From Salegentibacter sp. (lineage in GTDB: Bacteria; Bacteroidota; Bacteroidia; Flavobacteriales; Flavobacteriaceae): a stretch of DNA of 31,085 nucleotides. Position 1 is the first letter of the stretch, and each line of letters starts with the position of its first letter. This document shows, piece after piece, positions 1 to 6,657 of this stretch. A program made the translations under genes and the position numbers. The stretch covers positions 1 through 31,085 of the forward strand of contig JAGXIG010000113.1 of assembly GCA_024635815.1 (NCBI GenBank), read 5' to 3'. The notes beneath the pieces were generated by a model that was not told the DNA's origin, did not search any database, and saw nothing but the letters and a program-made list of their open reading frames with translations.

Positions 1-270
1 CAGCAGTCCTTCTTTTATAAGACTGTCATGAGTTTTATAAAGTTGCGCCTTGGTTTCATCAATTTTTTTATTGATTAGCCGGCTTTCAGAACTGTTACCA
101 ATAAGTTTACTGGCAGCTTGATTCCACTTGTCAATCGGAATAGTTCGTTTTAAACTAATTTCAAGGGATTTACCATTTACGGTAATTCGGGCATAGAGGA
201 GGGCTAATTCAGGTTGTTTTTTCTTTTTACGAATGATAAAAGAAATAGAAAAGGTTTGACTAGTACGCAT
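1..270 (-). CDS. Tyrosine-type site-specific recombinase (phage integrase family), N-terminal part only
   Basis: The reverse strand has an open frame from an ATG at 270 to the left edge (90 codons, no stop), so only the N-terminus is present. It translates as MRTSQTFSISFIIRKKKKQP... then ALLYARITVNGKSLEISLKR and PIDKWN, the pattern of the arm-type DNA-binding domain at the front of Bacteroidota tyrosine recombinases. The catalytic domain (R..HxxR..Y) would lie outside the window, so activity cannot be judged. The gene starts about 250 bp from the 3' end of tRNA-Pro and reads away from it, with repeats in the gap, an arrangement typical of the int end of an integrated element. Family call fairly sure; host element unknown. 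Confidence 0.8.
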   Translation of the reverse strand, partial: MRTSQTFSISFIIRKKKKQPELALLYARITVNGKSLEISLKRTIPIDKWNQAASKLIGNSSESRLINKKIDETKAQLYKTHDSLIKEGLL

Positions 271-365
271 AGCTTTGTTGTTTAAATGAAACAATTAATT
301 AAGGCGAAAGTCAAACTACCAATACATAATTATGGAGTACCGGTAAGCTAAAAATACAAAAAAAT

Positions 366-413
366 AACTCACGATTAACTCACAAATTCACCGTGAACTC
401 ACGATGAACTCAC
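366..413. repeat. Four copies of AACTCAC upstream of the integrase gene (candidate arm-type sites)
   Basis: AACTCAC occurs at 366-372, 377-383, 396-402 and 407-413. Start spacings are 11, 19 and 11 bp, and copies 1 and 3 extend to AACTCACGAT. Small direct repeats next to an int gene are how arm-binding sites of tyrosine recombinases usually look. Their role here is inferred from form and position only. Confidence 0.55.
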
Positions 414-415
414 AT

Positions 416-442
416 AAATTTTAACACTATTTGTTAAAATTT
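416..442. repeat. Perfect 11-bp inverted repeat, candidate recombinase core site
   Basis: AAATTTTAACA (416-426) and TGTTAAAATTT (432-442) are exact reverse complements around CTATT. Read as 10-bp arms with a 7-bp spacer (ACTATTT) this matches the layout of a tyrosine-recombinase crossover site. It directly follows the AACTCAC repeats. It has no T-tract, so a terminator is less likely. Function inferred. Confidence 0.5.
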
Positions 443-454
443 GAGCACAAAAAG

Positions 455-495
455 AAAGGGTAACTATATGAAAACCATACAATTACCCTTTTTTT
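455..495 (-). terminator. Stem-loop terminator downstream of tRNA-Pro (possibly bidirectional)
   Basis: AAAGGGTAA (455-463) pairs perfectly with TTACCCTTT (483-491) around a 19-nt loop. On the minus strand the stem ends in TTTCTTTTT, giving tRNA-Pro a U-rich tail about 25 nt after its 3' end. On the plus strand the stem ends in a run of seven T (489-495), so it could stop transcription both ways. Confidence 0.6.
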
Positions 496-519
496 ATGTT
501 AAAATACAACTTGTAAAAG

Positions 520-594
520 TCGGGGTGGCAGGATTCGAACCTGCGGCCTCCTGCTCCCAAAGCAGGCGCGATAACCGGGCTACGCTACACCCCG
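520..594 (-). tRNA. tRNA-Pro (anticodon TGG)
   Basis: On the minus strand the gene begins CGGGGTG at 594 and ends CACCCCG plus discriminator A at 520: a 7-bp acceptor stem and 75 nt in total. The anticodon arm is CCTGC-TTTGGGA-GCAGG, with TGG as anticodon. The T arm carries GGTTCGAATCC. CCA is not encoded. Its 3' end faces the recombinase gene, making it a possible integration target. Confidence 0.96.
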
Positions 595-606
595 AGTAAT
601 TTATTA

Positions 607-631
607 ATCGCGCTCGGCGCGATAACTGGGC
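607..631. repeat. Partial tRNA-Pro echo overlapping a small palindrome
   Basis: GGCGCGATAACTGGGC at 616-631 matches GGCGCGATAACCGGGC inside the tRNA-Pro gene (565-580) at 15 of 16 positions and in the same orientation. It overlaps ATCGCGC-TCG-GCGCGAT (607-623), a perfect 7-bp inverted repeat with a 3-nt loop. It lies just upstream of the tRNA 5' end. It could be the remnant of a partial tRNA duplication, or chance overlap with a GC-rich palindrome. Confidence 0.5.
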
Positions 632-814
632 GGAGTTTATTCTGATAAATGTCAGAGCTAAATTCCATAACTGACAGCTTTCACTATCATCAAAAATTTT
701 AGCCTTTCCGATCCAAAATACTCTTTCAAAAAGCAGTCCGGGAGACGGAGGAAAATTATCCCTATCTTTTCCAGAAGAAAAGGAGAATAAAAATCCGCAG
801 ACTAAAAAATTTAG

Positions 815-899
815 CGGAGAGTATGAGATTCGAACTCATGCGACAATTGCTCGTCGACAGTTTAGCAAACTGCTCCATTAACCACTCTGGCAACTCTCC
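815..899 (-). tRNA. tRNA-Ser (anticodon GCT)
   Basis: On the minus strand GGAGAGT at the 5' end (899) pairs with ACTCTCC before discriminator G at 815; total 85 nt. The anticodon loop TTGCTAA, closed by CAGT/ACTG, gives GCT, reading AGC/AGU serine codons. A long variable arm follows (GTCGACGAGCAATTGTCGC), as expected for a class II tRNA. The T loop sits in GAGTTCGAATCTC. Confidence 0.96.
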
Positions 900-1045
900 A
901 ATATTTAAGAACGCGCAAACATTTTTGCGGTTGCAAATGTAAGTTTTACTTACCTATCTTCCAAACATTTTTCTACTAAACCATCCAATAAATTAAGGGA
1001 AGATATTTAAAGGCTTTGTCATCAGAAATTTAAGTTTAAAAGTTT

Positions 1046-2284
1046 TTAAATATTTATCTTTTCCTGGTCTATTAGTCGAGCTACATTTTTAATAATTCGT
1101 CGATGATTCTTCACAAACGGATTGCTCTTATTCCAAACATAACCGGCCAAAACTGCGCAAATTTGTTCTTTTATTTCAGTTTTGGGCATTTCGTGGAAAA
1201 ACAGCTTTTGTAAATTCCCGGTGTACCATTCTTTTACATAACTGCTAAACACCGAAATTCCTGCTTCCATATATTCAGCATAATCTTTTTCCCAATCAAC
1301 CTCATGGCCTTTAATTTCAATTCTGGCCAATTTAGCCGCCTGTAAACCAGATTCGGTTGCAAATGCAACTCCGGAAGAGAACACAGGATCCAGAAATTCT
1401 GCACTGTTCCCGGTTAAAGCAAATCCTTCGCCATAGATTTTCTTTACGTTTCGGGAGATATTTGGCATTTTTATGGGTTCAAAAAGAAACGGTTCATCAT
1501 CAAATCTATCGTGATAATATTCCAGCTTTTTCAGCATTTCCTTAAAAGCTGTTGAATTATCACTGCTAAAATCTTTAAACCAGTCATTATTACTAACAAA
1601 ACCCAGGCTTGAATTTCCGTTGGAAAACGGAAAATACCAGAACCAGGTTTTAGTACCCAAAACTTCAAAAGTTATCAATTCGCCTTCTTTTCCCTTTGGA
1701 CGGTTTTTTTCTTTAATATGTGTAAAAATGGAAGAATTCCCCGTTATTTTTGGGGATGCGTTCAACTTTAACTGACTGGCTAAAACCCGTCCGTTACCGC
1801 TGGCATCAATTATAAAATCAGCTTTGATCTCAATTTTTTCCTCGGAATTAATAATAGTTTCCGTAGTAGACTTTTTTCCGTAGAAGTTTATATTGGTAAC
1901 TTCAGCGTTAAAAAGGATTTCCACGCCTTTTTTCTGAATCTCATTCGCTAAAACCAGATCAAAATCGGCCCTGGGGACCTGCCAGGTCCAATCCCAACCT
2001 TCTCCAAATTTTTCTCTGAAATCAAATTCCCCAACTTTACCTTCTTTTATAAACCTGGCGCCGTATTTTTTCTGAAACCCCGCTACTTTGATAGCTTCCA
2101 GTAATCCTGCCTCCTTGAAATTATCCATGCTTTTGGGAAGTAGGCTTTCACCAATGCTAAAACGCGGAAAGGTACTTTTCTCTACCACTAAACAATCTAT
2201 TCCGGATTTCTGTAAATATCCGGCAGCGACCATTCCAGAAGGGCCGGCGCCAATAATTAAGATTTGAGTGCTAAGCTGTTTCAT
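1046..2284 (-). CDS. FAD-dependent halogenase-like oxidoreductase of the pigment cluster
   Basis: 412 aa. The N-terminus has a Rossmann FAD-binding motif, GAGPSG at 12-17, followed by E35. GESLLP (45-50) and WTWQVP (99-104) are marks of the flavin-dependent halogenase branch (the latter a form of WxWxIP). GFQKKYGA (69-76) resembles the GFxxKxGA segment that carries the catalytic lysine of non-tryptophan halogenases, so K73 is the candidate. These enzymes use FADH2, O2 and halide through a hypohalous intermediate; relatives lacking key residues act as hydroxylases or reductases. The gene lies back to back with tyrosine ammonia-lyase at the start of the pigment operon, so the likely substrate is the phenol ring of the pigment. 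Ring hydroxylation is the main alternative. Family sure, reaction inferred. Confidence 0.75.
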   Translation of the reverse strand: MKQLSTQILIIGAGPSGMVAAGYLQKSGIDCLVVEKSTFPRFSIGESLLPKSMDNFKEAGLLEAIKVAGFQKKYGARFIKEGKVGEFDFREKFGEGWDWTWQVPRADFDLVLANEIQKKGVEILFNAEVTNINFYGKKSTTETIINSEEKIEIKADFIIDASGNGRVLASQLKLNASPKITGNSSIFTHIKEKNRPKGKEGELITFEVLGTKTWFWYFPFSNGNSSLGFVSNNDWFKDFSSDNSTAFKEMLKKLEYYHDRFDDEPFLFEPIKMPNISRNVKKIYGEGFALTGNSAEFLDPVFSSGVAFATESGLQAAKLARIEIKGHEVDWEKDYAEYMEAGISVFSSYVKEWYTGNLQKLFFHEMPKTEIKEQICAVLAGYVWNKSNPFVKNHRRIIKNVARLIDQEKINI

Positions 2285-2319
2285 TTTAAAGGTTTCGCCG
2301 ATTTTTAATTAGTAAACAA

Positions 2320-2428
2320 CCTCGCGGCAAGCCCACGAAGCATTATTGGTAAATATAATTTGATTTCGAGGTAAGTCCGCCTGAATGATTCGGGCAGGCC
2401 TCGGAGCATTTAAATCTCGATTATCGAG
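2320..2428. repeat. Flavobacterial-type intergenic palindromic repeat in the divergent halogenase/TAL region
   Basis: This stretch mixes CCTCG...CGAAGCATT, TTTCGAGG, GCCTGAA-TGA-TTCGGGC, CCTCGGAGCATTT and CTCGAT-T-ATCGAG (2416-2428), a set of nested inverted repeats with related half-sites. From memory, similar CCTCGGAGCATTT elements recur between genes in related flavobacteria. No coding potential. It occupies most of the shared promoter region and could influence expression of either gene. Confidence 0.5.
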
Positions 2429-2485
2429 TAATAAATATTCGTTCTAAATCTAAAATCGGCAATTTTTAATACGGGCTAAATATAG

Positions 2486-2493
2486 TACATTTG
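2486..2493 (+). promoter_or_regulatory. -7 element of the pigment operon promoter (TACATTTG)
   Basis: TACATTTG fits the Bacteroidota sigma consensus TAnnTTTG exactly. It lies 28 bp before the chosen start of the ammonia-lyase gene, giving a predicted leader of roughly 20-25 nt. No clear TTG -33 element is seen at the usual distance. Confidence 0.55.
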
Positions 2494-2520
2494 TTAAGAT
2501 TCCTAAGAATAATGCGGTCT

Positions 2521-4053
2521 ATGCTCCAGATTAATGATACTCTTAACCTTGATGATTTTTATAATGTTTTGTTTGAAAATACTGAAATTCAGTCTTCCTT
2601 ACAAAGCCTTGAAAAGATCGAGACCAGTTTTAAGTTTTTAAAAGAGTTTTCCCAGAATAAGGTTATTTATGGTGTGAACACAGGTTTTGGCCCTATGGCG
2701 CAATATAAAATTAAGGATAAGGACCGCATTCAACTTCAATATAATTTAATTCGAAGTCATTCCTCAGGTTCCGGAAAACCAATGGAGCCAATCTATGTTA
2801 AAGCTTTGATGCTGGCCCGTTTGAATACGCTTTCCTTAGGAAAATCTGGAGTACATAAATCGGTTGCTGAAGTGATGCATCAACTTATAAATAAAAATAT
2901 TACGCCTCTAATTTTTGAACACGGTGGGGTAGGAGCTTCAGGTGATTTGGTGCAACTCGCGCATTTGGCGCTAGTTTTAATAGGTGAAGGAGAAGTTTTC
3001 TATAATGGGGAACGTCGCGAAACCAAAGAAGTATTTGCTGAAGAAAATATTGATCCCATAAAAATTGAAATCAGGGAAGGCCTGGCTTTAATGAATGGCA
3101 CTTCCGCAATGACCGGCATTGGAATTGTAAATATCATCTTCGCCAAACGCCTGCTTAACTGGTCGGTTTTTTGTTCGGCCGTCATCAATGAAATCGTTCA
3201 GGCTTACGACGATCATTTATCTGAAGAACTTAACACCGCTAAAAAACATATAGGTCAGCAAAAGATCGCTGAAAAAATGAGAAATCATTTAAAAGATAGC
3301 AACCTAACGCGAGACCGTAATGAGCATTTGTATAATGATGAGGCTGATAAAAACACGTATTTTAAGGAAAAAGTACAGGAATATTACAGTTTGCGCTGTG
3401 TTCCGCAAATTCTTGGGCCGGTCTATGATACGCTTGAGCATACCGCAAAGATCCTAATTGAAGAAGTGAATTCTGCCAACGATAATCCTATTATAGATGT
3501 GGAAAACGAGCACGTATATCATGGTGGAAATTTCCACGGGGATTATGTAGCTCTGGAAATGGATAAATTAAAACTCGTGGTCACCAAACTATCGATGCTT
3601 GCCGAGCGCCAGCTGAATTATTTGCTGAATCATAAACTCAACGATATTTTACCTCCATTTGTGAATTTGGGAAAACTGGGCTTAAATTTCGGGATGCAGG
3701 GCGCGCAATTTACCGCGGTTTCTACAACTGCTGAGAACCAAACGCTTTCCAACCCAATGTATATTCACAGTATTCCCAACAATAACGATAACCAGGATAT
3801 TGTGAGTATGGGCACCAATGCCGCGAATATTACAAAGACGGTTATAGATAATGCTTTTGAAGTGCTTTCGGTAGAAATTACCACTATTGTACAGGCTTTG
3901 CGTTACCTTGATTTTGATGATAAACTCTCGCAAAAAACCCGGGAAGTTTTGGAAGAAATGAACAATATAATCCCTGAAATAAAAGAAGATTTCCCATTAT
4001 ATAAAACCAACGCTAAAGTAAAAGATTATCTGAAAAATAACGAAGTTTATTAA
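2521..4053 (+). CDS. Tyrosine ammonia-lyase (aromatic amino acid lyase, MIO enzyme)
   Basis: 510 aa from ATG 2521. It deaminates L-tyrosine to 4-coumarate, the starter of flexirubin-type polyenes. The MIO triad is A139-S140-G141 in GGVGASGDL, with Y50 in VIYGVNTGFG as the conserved catalytic tyrosine. IRSHSSG with H80, NSANDNPIID, HGGNFHGDY and SIPNNNDNQDIVSMG are other family blocks. The sequence closely follows the characterised Flavobacterium johnsoniae tyrosine ammonia-lyase as I remember it, starting from the same residue, which supports ATG 2521. The longer frame from TTG 2491 begins inside the promoter; ATG 2512 is a weaker alternative. No hut genes lie nearby, so histidine ammonia-lyase is unlikely. 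It is the first gene of the operon. Confidence 0.9.
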   Translation: MLQINDTLNLDDFYNVLFENTEIQSSLQSLEKIETSFKFLKEFSQNKVIYGVNTGFGPMAQYKIKDKDRIQLQYNLIRSHSSGSGKPMEPIYVKALMLARLNTLSLGKSGVHKSVAEVMHQLINKNITPLIFEHGGVGASGDLVQLAHLALVLIGEGEVFYNGERRETKEVFAEENIDPIKIEIREGLALMNGTSAMTGIGIVNIIFAKRLLNWSVFCSAVINEIVQAYDDHLSEELNTAKKHIGQQKIAEKMRNHLKDSNLTRDRNEHLYNDEADKNTYFKEKVQEYYSLRCVPQILGPVYDTLEHTAKILIEEVNSANDNPIIDVENEHVYHGGNFHGDYVALEMDKLKLVVTKLSMLAERQLNYLLNHKLNDILPPFVNLGKLGLNFGMQGAQFTAVSTTAENQTLSNPMYIHSIPNNNDNQDIVSMGTNAANITKTVIDNAFEVLSVEITTIVQALRYLDFDDKLSQKTREVLEEMNNIIPEIKEDFPLYKTNAKVKDYLKNNEVY

Positions 4054-4084
4054 TCCTACGAGGTTTTTTTAACCTCGTAGGATT
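4052..4084 (+). repeat. Perfect 14-bp hairpin overlapping the TAL stop codon
   Basis: AATCCTACGAGGTT (4052-4065) and AACCTCGTAGGATT (4071-4084) pair exactly around TTTTT. The first two bases belong to the stop codon. No T-tract follows the stem, so it is not a standard terminator. A related CCTACAAGGTT half occurs at 4098-4108. It probably shapes the operon mRNA or is a dispersed intergenic repeat. Confidence 0.65.
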
Positions 4085-4106
4085 GTAGAAATAAATACCT
4101 ACAAGG

Positions 4107-4145
4107 TTCCTGAAATTTGCAGGAGTCGCAATAATTTTTCAGGAA
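4107..4145 (+). repeat. Second hairpin in the TAL-ketoreductase gap
   Basis: TTCCTGAAA (4107-4115) and TTTCAGGAA (4137-4145) are perfect 9-bp complements with a 21-nt loop, ending 19 nt before the ketoreductase start. With the 4052-4084 hairpin it fills the only gap over 100 nt in the operon. A role in mRNA stability or differential expression is inferred. Confidence 0.5.
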
Positions 4146-4164
4146 TATTTATAAAAATATAGAA

Positions 4165-4896
4165 ATGAAATATGCCCTTATTACCGGAGGTTCCCGCGGA
4201 ATCGGAAAAGCCATTGCCCTAAACCTGGCAAAAGAGCTGGGCTATAATATTTTGCTGAATTTTCATTCCAATAACCAAGCTGCTACCGCTACTAAAGAGC
4301 TTATAGAAGCTGAAGGTGTAAAATGCAACTTACTACAGTTTGATGTTGCAGATGCTGAAAAAACTAAAAATGCTTTAGAAGATTTTAGTAATAATAATCC
4401 TGAAGCAGAGATTGAAGTGATAGTAAATAATGCCGGGATTACCCGCGACGGACTTTTTATGTGGATGAAACCTGAAGATTGGCATTCGGTGATCAATACC
4501 TGTTTAAATGGTTTTTACAATGTCACGCAGCCACTGATTAAAAATATGCTAAAACGCCGATATGGTCGTATTATTAATATCGTTTCCCTTTCCGGATTAA
4601 AAGGAAATGCCGGTCAGGTAAATTATTCGGCAGCGAAAGGCGCGGTGGTAGCGGCTACAAAAGCGCTGGCCCAGGAAATAGGAAAAAGAAATGTTACCGT
4701 AAATGCTGTGGCACCGGGATTTATAACTTCAGATATGACCGCTGATTTTGATGAGAATGAACTTAAAAAGTTAATTCCATTAAATCGCTTTGGTAAGGCT
4801 GAGGAAGTAGCCGAGTTAGTCAGTTTTCTTGCTTCCAAAAAATCTTCTTATATCACCGGGGAAGTGATAAATATTAACGGCGGACTCTATTCTTAA
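4165..4896 (+). CDS. 3-oxoacyl-ACP reductase (FabG-like SDR) of the pigment cluster
   Basis: 243 aa, the usual size for classical SDRs. GGSRGIG (8-14) is the TGxxxGxG-type cofactor loop, NNAG follows the central strand, and S141, Y154 and K158 (VNYSAAKG) complete the catalytic set. It should reduce the 3-keto group of each ACP-bound polyene intermediate with NADPH. The position among KS, dehydratase and ACP genes points to the ketoreductase role filled by ApeQ in aryl-polyene systems rather than housekeeping FabG. The acyltransferase gene begins 2 nt after its stop. Confidence 0.85.
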   Translation: MKYALITGGSRGIGKAIALNLAKELGYNILLNFHSNNQAATATKELIEAEGVKCNLLQFDVADAEKTKNALEDFSNNNPEAEIEVIVNNAGITRDGLFMWMKPEDWHSVINTCLNGFYNVTQPLIKNMLKRRYGRIINIVSLSGLKGNAGQVNYSAAKGAVVAATKALAQEIGKRNVTVNAVAPGFITSDMTADFDENELKKLIPLNRFGKAEEVAELVSFLASKKSSYITGEVININGGLYS

Positions 4897-4898
4897 AT

Positions 4899-5777
4899 AT
4901 GGCGAATTGGAAGGGACAATCGCGCGGTACCGTTCTGGGCTTGAGGATTTACGTTTTCATAATCAAAACTTTCGGGCTTTACGCATCTTATTTTGTCCTT
5001 CTTTTTGTGGCCCTTTATTTTATTTTTTTCGCCTTTAATTCTACTAAAAGTGTTTATTATTTATTCAGAAAACGTCTGGGATATTCTCGAATTAAAGCAG
5101 CTTTGAATATTTACAAAAGCTATTTCACCTTCGGAAGAATTCAACTGGATCGCATTGCAATTGCTTCGGGATTAAAACATAAATATACCTTTGAGTTTGA
5201 TGGGATTCAACATATTGAAAACCTACTTCAACAGAAAAAAGGAGGAATCTTACTTACCGCACATATTGGAAATTTCAATCTCGCCAAACATTTTTTTGAT
5301 GATAGGAACAATCATCAAATTGTAAACCTTGTGGTGACCGATTTAGAACACGAGGAAATTAAAAGCTACCTGGATTCGGTAACCGGAAAATCGGCTATAA
5401 AACTCATTGTTTTAAAAGATGATCTTTCCCATATTTTTGAAATGAATCGGGCACTGCAAAACAATGAACTCCTGGTTTTTGCTGCTGATCGTTATATCGA
5501 AAATGCCAAAACCTTTAGCCATAATTTTATGGGAGAATCGGTTAAATTTCCGCAGGGGCCGTTTAAACTTGCGGCTCGCAATGAAATTCCCGTTTTGTTT
5601 GTTCACATTATGCGAGAGAGGAATTTTCACTATCATTTCTATGCCAGGCCCTATAATCCTGAGAAAAATGATGCAAAAAATCTATTAAAAGCTTATCTTG
5701 AAAACCTGGAAACTATGCTAAAAAAGTATCCTCATCAATGGTATAATTATTACGATTATTGGAACGATTTCAGCTAA
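4899..5777 (+). CDS. LpxL/HtrB-like lipid acyltransferase
   Basis: 292 aa. A hydrophobic N-terminal segment (about 20-50) should anchor it in the inner membrane, followed by an LpxL-type acyltransferase core with GGILLTAHIGNFNLA and, later, VFAADRYIE and FPQGPFKLAARNEIPVLFV. The catalytic motif normally reads HX4D/E; here H122 is followed by IGNF and then N127, so the acidic partner is missing. In aryl-polyene and flexirubin loci such proteins are thought to move the polyene chain onto a lipid or sugar carrier. Lipid A acylation is less likely given the tight operon (2 nt after the ketoreductase, 9 nt before the dehydratase). Family call firm, substrate inferred. Confidence 0.78.
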   Translation: MANWKGQSRGTVLGLRIYVFIIKTFGLYASYFVLLFVALYFIFFAFNSTKSVYYLFRKRLGYSRIKAALNIYKSYFTFGRIQLDRIAIASGLKHKYTFEFDGIQHIENLLQQKKGGILLTAHIGNFNLAKHFFDDRNNHQIVNLVVTDLEHEEIKSYLDSVTGKSAIKLIVLKDDLSHIFEMNRALQNNELLVFAADRYIENAKTFSHNFMGESVKFPQGPFKLAARNEIPVLFVHIMRERNFHYHFYARPYNPEKNDAKNLLKAYLENLETMLKKYPHQWYNYYDYWNDFS

Positions 5778-5786
5778 AAACAACTT

Positions 5787-6236
5787 ATGGCAGAAAATTT
5801 ACTCAAAGAACCCATTTTAGAATTAGACCGAATTCTGCAGTTAATTCCGCAGAAACCTCCATTTGTAATGGTAGACAGTTTGCTGGAATACACCGATAAG
5901 ACCGGAACCACCGGATTTACCATTCCTGAAGATAATATTCTGGTAGAAGACACTATTTTTTCTGAACCGGGGCTTATTGAGCATATGGCACAAAGTATGT
6001 CGCTGTGGCGTGGTTACGAGGGATTTTTAAGCGGACTCGATAAACCAAAAACGGGATTTATCGGCGCTATTAAATCTGTCGAAATCCTTGAACTTCCAAA
6101 AGCGGGAAACAAATTGGTCACATATGTAGAAATTCTTCAGGAATTTATGAATGTGACTTCTGTGGGTGCGCGTACTTTTGATGAAGAAGGAAATCTTTTA
6201 GCCACTTCAGAAATGAAAACTGTTACTGTAGATTAA
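5787..6236 (+). CDS. Hot-dog fold 3-hydroxyacyl-ACP dehydratase subunit, ApeP-like
   Basis: 149 aa. LIPQKPPFVMVD (19-30) is the FabZ-type entry strand. EPGLIEHMAQSMSLWRG (60-76) matches the central helix; E65 sits at the catalytic acid position. The GHFPxxP segment that brings the catalytic histidine in FabZ is absent: the chain passes from VEDTIFS straight to EPG. The form resembles the ApeP dehydratase of aryl-polyene clusters (LPGWFxxELxAQTxGxWSG type). The second hot-dog protein of this operon, at 12341, has the histidine but lacks the acid, so the two may form one heteromeric dehydratase. It would act on 3-hydroxyacyl-ACP intermediates in the cytoplasm. Confidence 0.78.
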   Translation: MAENLLKEPILELDRILQLIPQKPPFVMVDSLLEYTDKTGTTGFTIPEDNILVEDTIFSEPGLIEHMAQSMSLWRGYEGFLSGLDKPKTGFIGAIKSVEILELPKAGNKLVTYVEILQEFMNVTSVGARTFDEEGNLLATSEMKTVTVD

Positions 6237-6237
6237 T

Positions 6238-6657
6238 ATGCTTGAGAAATCTTTAACCACAATTACAAATCTTAGGGTACGATTTCACGAATGTGACCCT
6301 TTGAAAATTGTGTGGCACGGCAACTATCTAAAATATTTCGAAGAAGGCCGCGAAGATTTTGGCCGCGAACACGGTATTTCTTACTTAGATGCTCAGGCTG
6401 AAGGCTATACGACCCCCATCGTAAAATCTGTTTGTGAGCACAAATTACCATTAAAATATAGCGATGTTTTTTGGGTAGAAACCACTTTTGTGAATTCTGA
6501 AGCGGCAAAAATAAATTTCAGTTATAAAATTTTTAAAGGCGAAGATCTGATTTGTACCGGCGAGACTTTGCAGGTTTTCCTAGATGAAAAGCGGGAATTA
6601 GTGTTAAATAATCCGCCGTTTTTCTTAGATTGGAAAAAGAAAATGAAGCTGCTTTAA
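6238..6657 (+). CDS. Acyl-CoA/ACP thioesterase of the 4HBT (YbgC-like) family
   Basis: 139 aa, typical for the family. RVRFHECDPLKIVWHGNYLKYFEEGRE (13-39) is the 4-hydroxybenzoyl-CoA thioesterase signature, with D20 as catalytic aspartate and H27/Y30 following. In aryl-polyene systems the equivalent enzyme (ApeK) is thought to remove blocked or aberrant acyl chains; release of the finished chain is the alternative. It begins one base after the dehydratase stop, and its own TAA overlaps the ATG of the next gene as TAATG, suggesting translational coupling. Confidence 0.82.
   Translation: MLEKSLTTITNLRVRFHECDPLKIVWHGNYLKYFEEGREDFGREHGISYLDAQAEGYTTPIVKSVCEHKLPLKYSDVFWVETTFVNSEAAKINFSYKIFKGEDLICTGETLQVFLDEKRELVLNNPPFFLDWKKKMKLL

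Noticed and set aside
366..413. CRISPR-like short repeats
   Set aside because: Units are only 7-10 bp with 4-12 bp between them; no spacer structure and no cas genes.
2491..2520. TTG start extending the ammonia-lyase by 10 residues
   Set aside because: The TTG is part of the -7 element and the extra residues do not match family N-termini.
2521..4053. Histidine ammonia-lyase of histidine breakdown
   Set aside because: No hutU/hutI/hutG nearby, and the sequence follows the flavobacterial tyrosine ammonia-lyase within a polyene cluster.
4052..4084. Rho-independent terminator after TAL
   Set aside because: The T-run is in the loop, and the sequence after the stem (GTAGAAATAAA) is not a U-tract; the operon goes on downstream.
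6630..6656. Longer start for the first ketosynthase
   Set aside because: It lies inside the thioesterase gene; ATG 6657 in the TAATG overlap fits both KS length and operon style.
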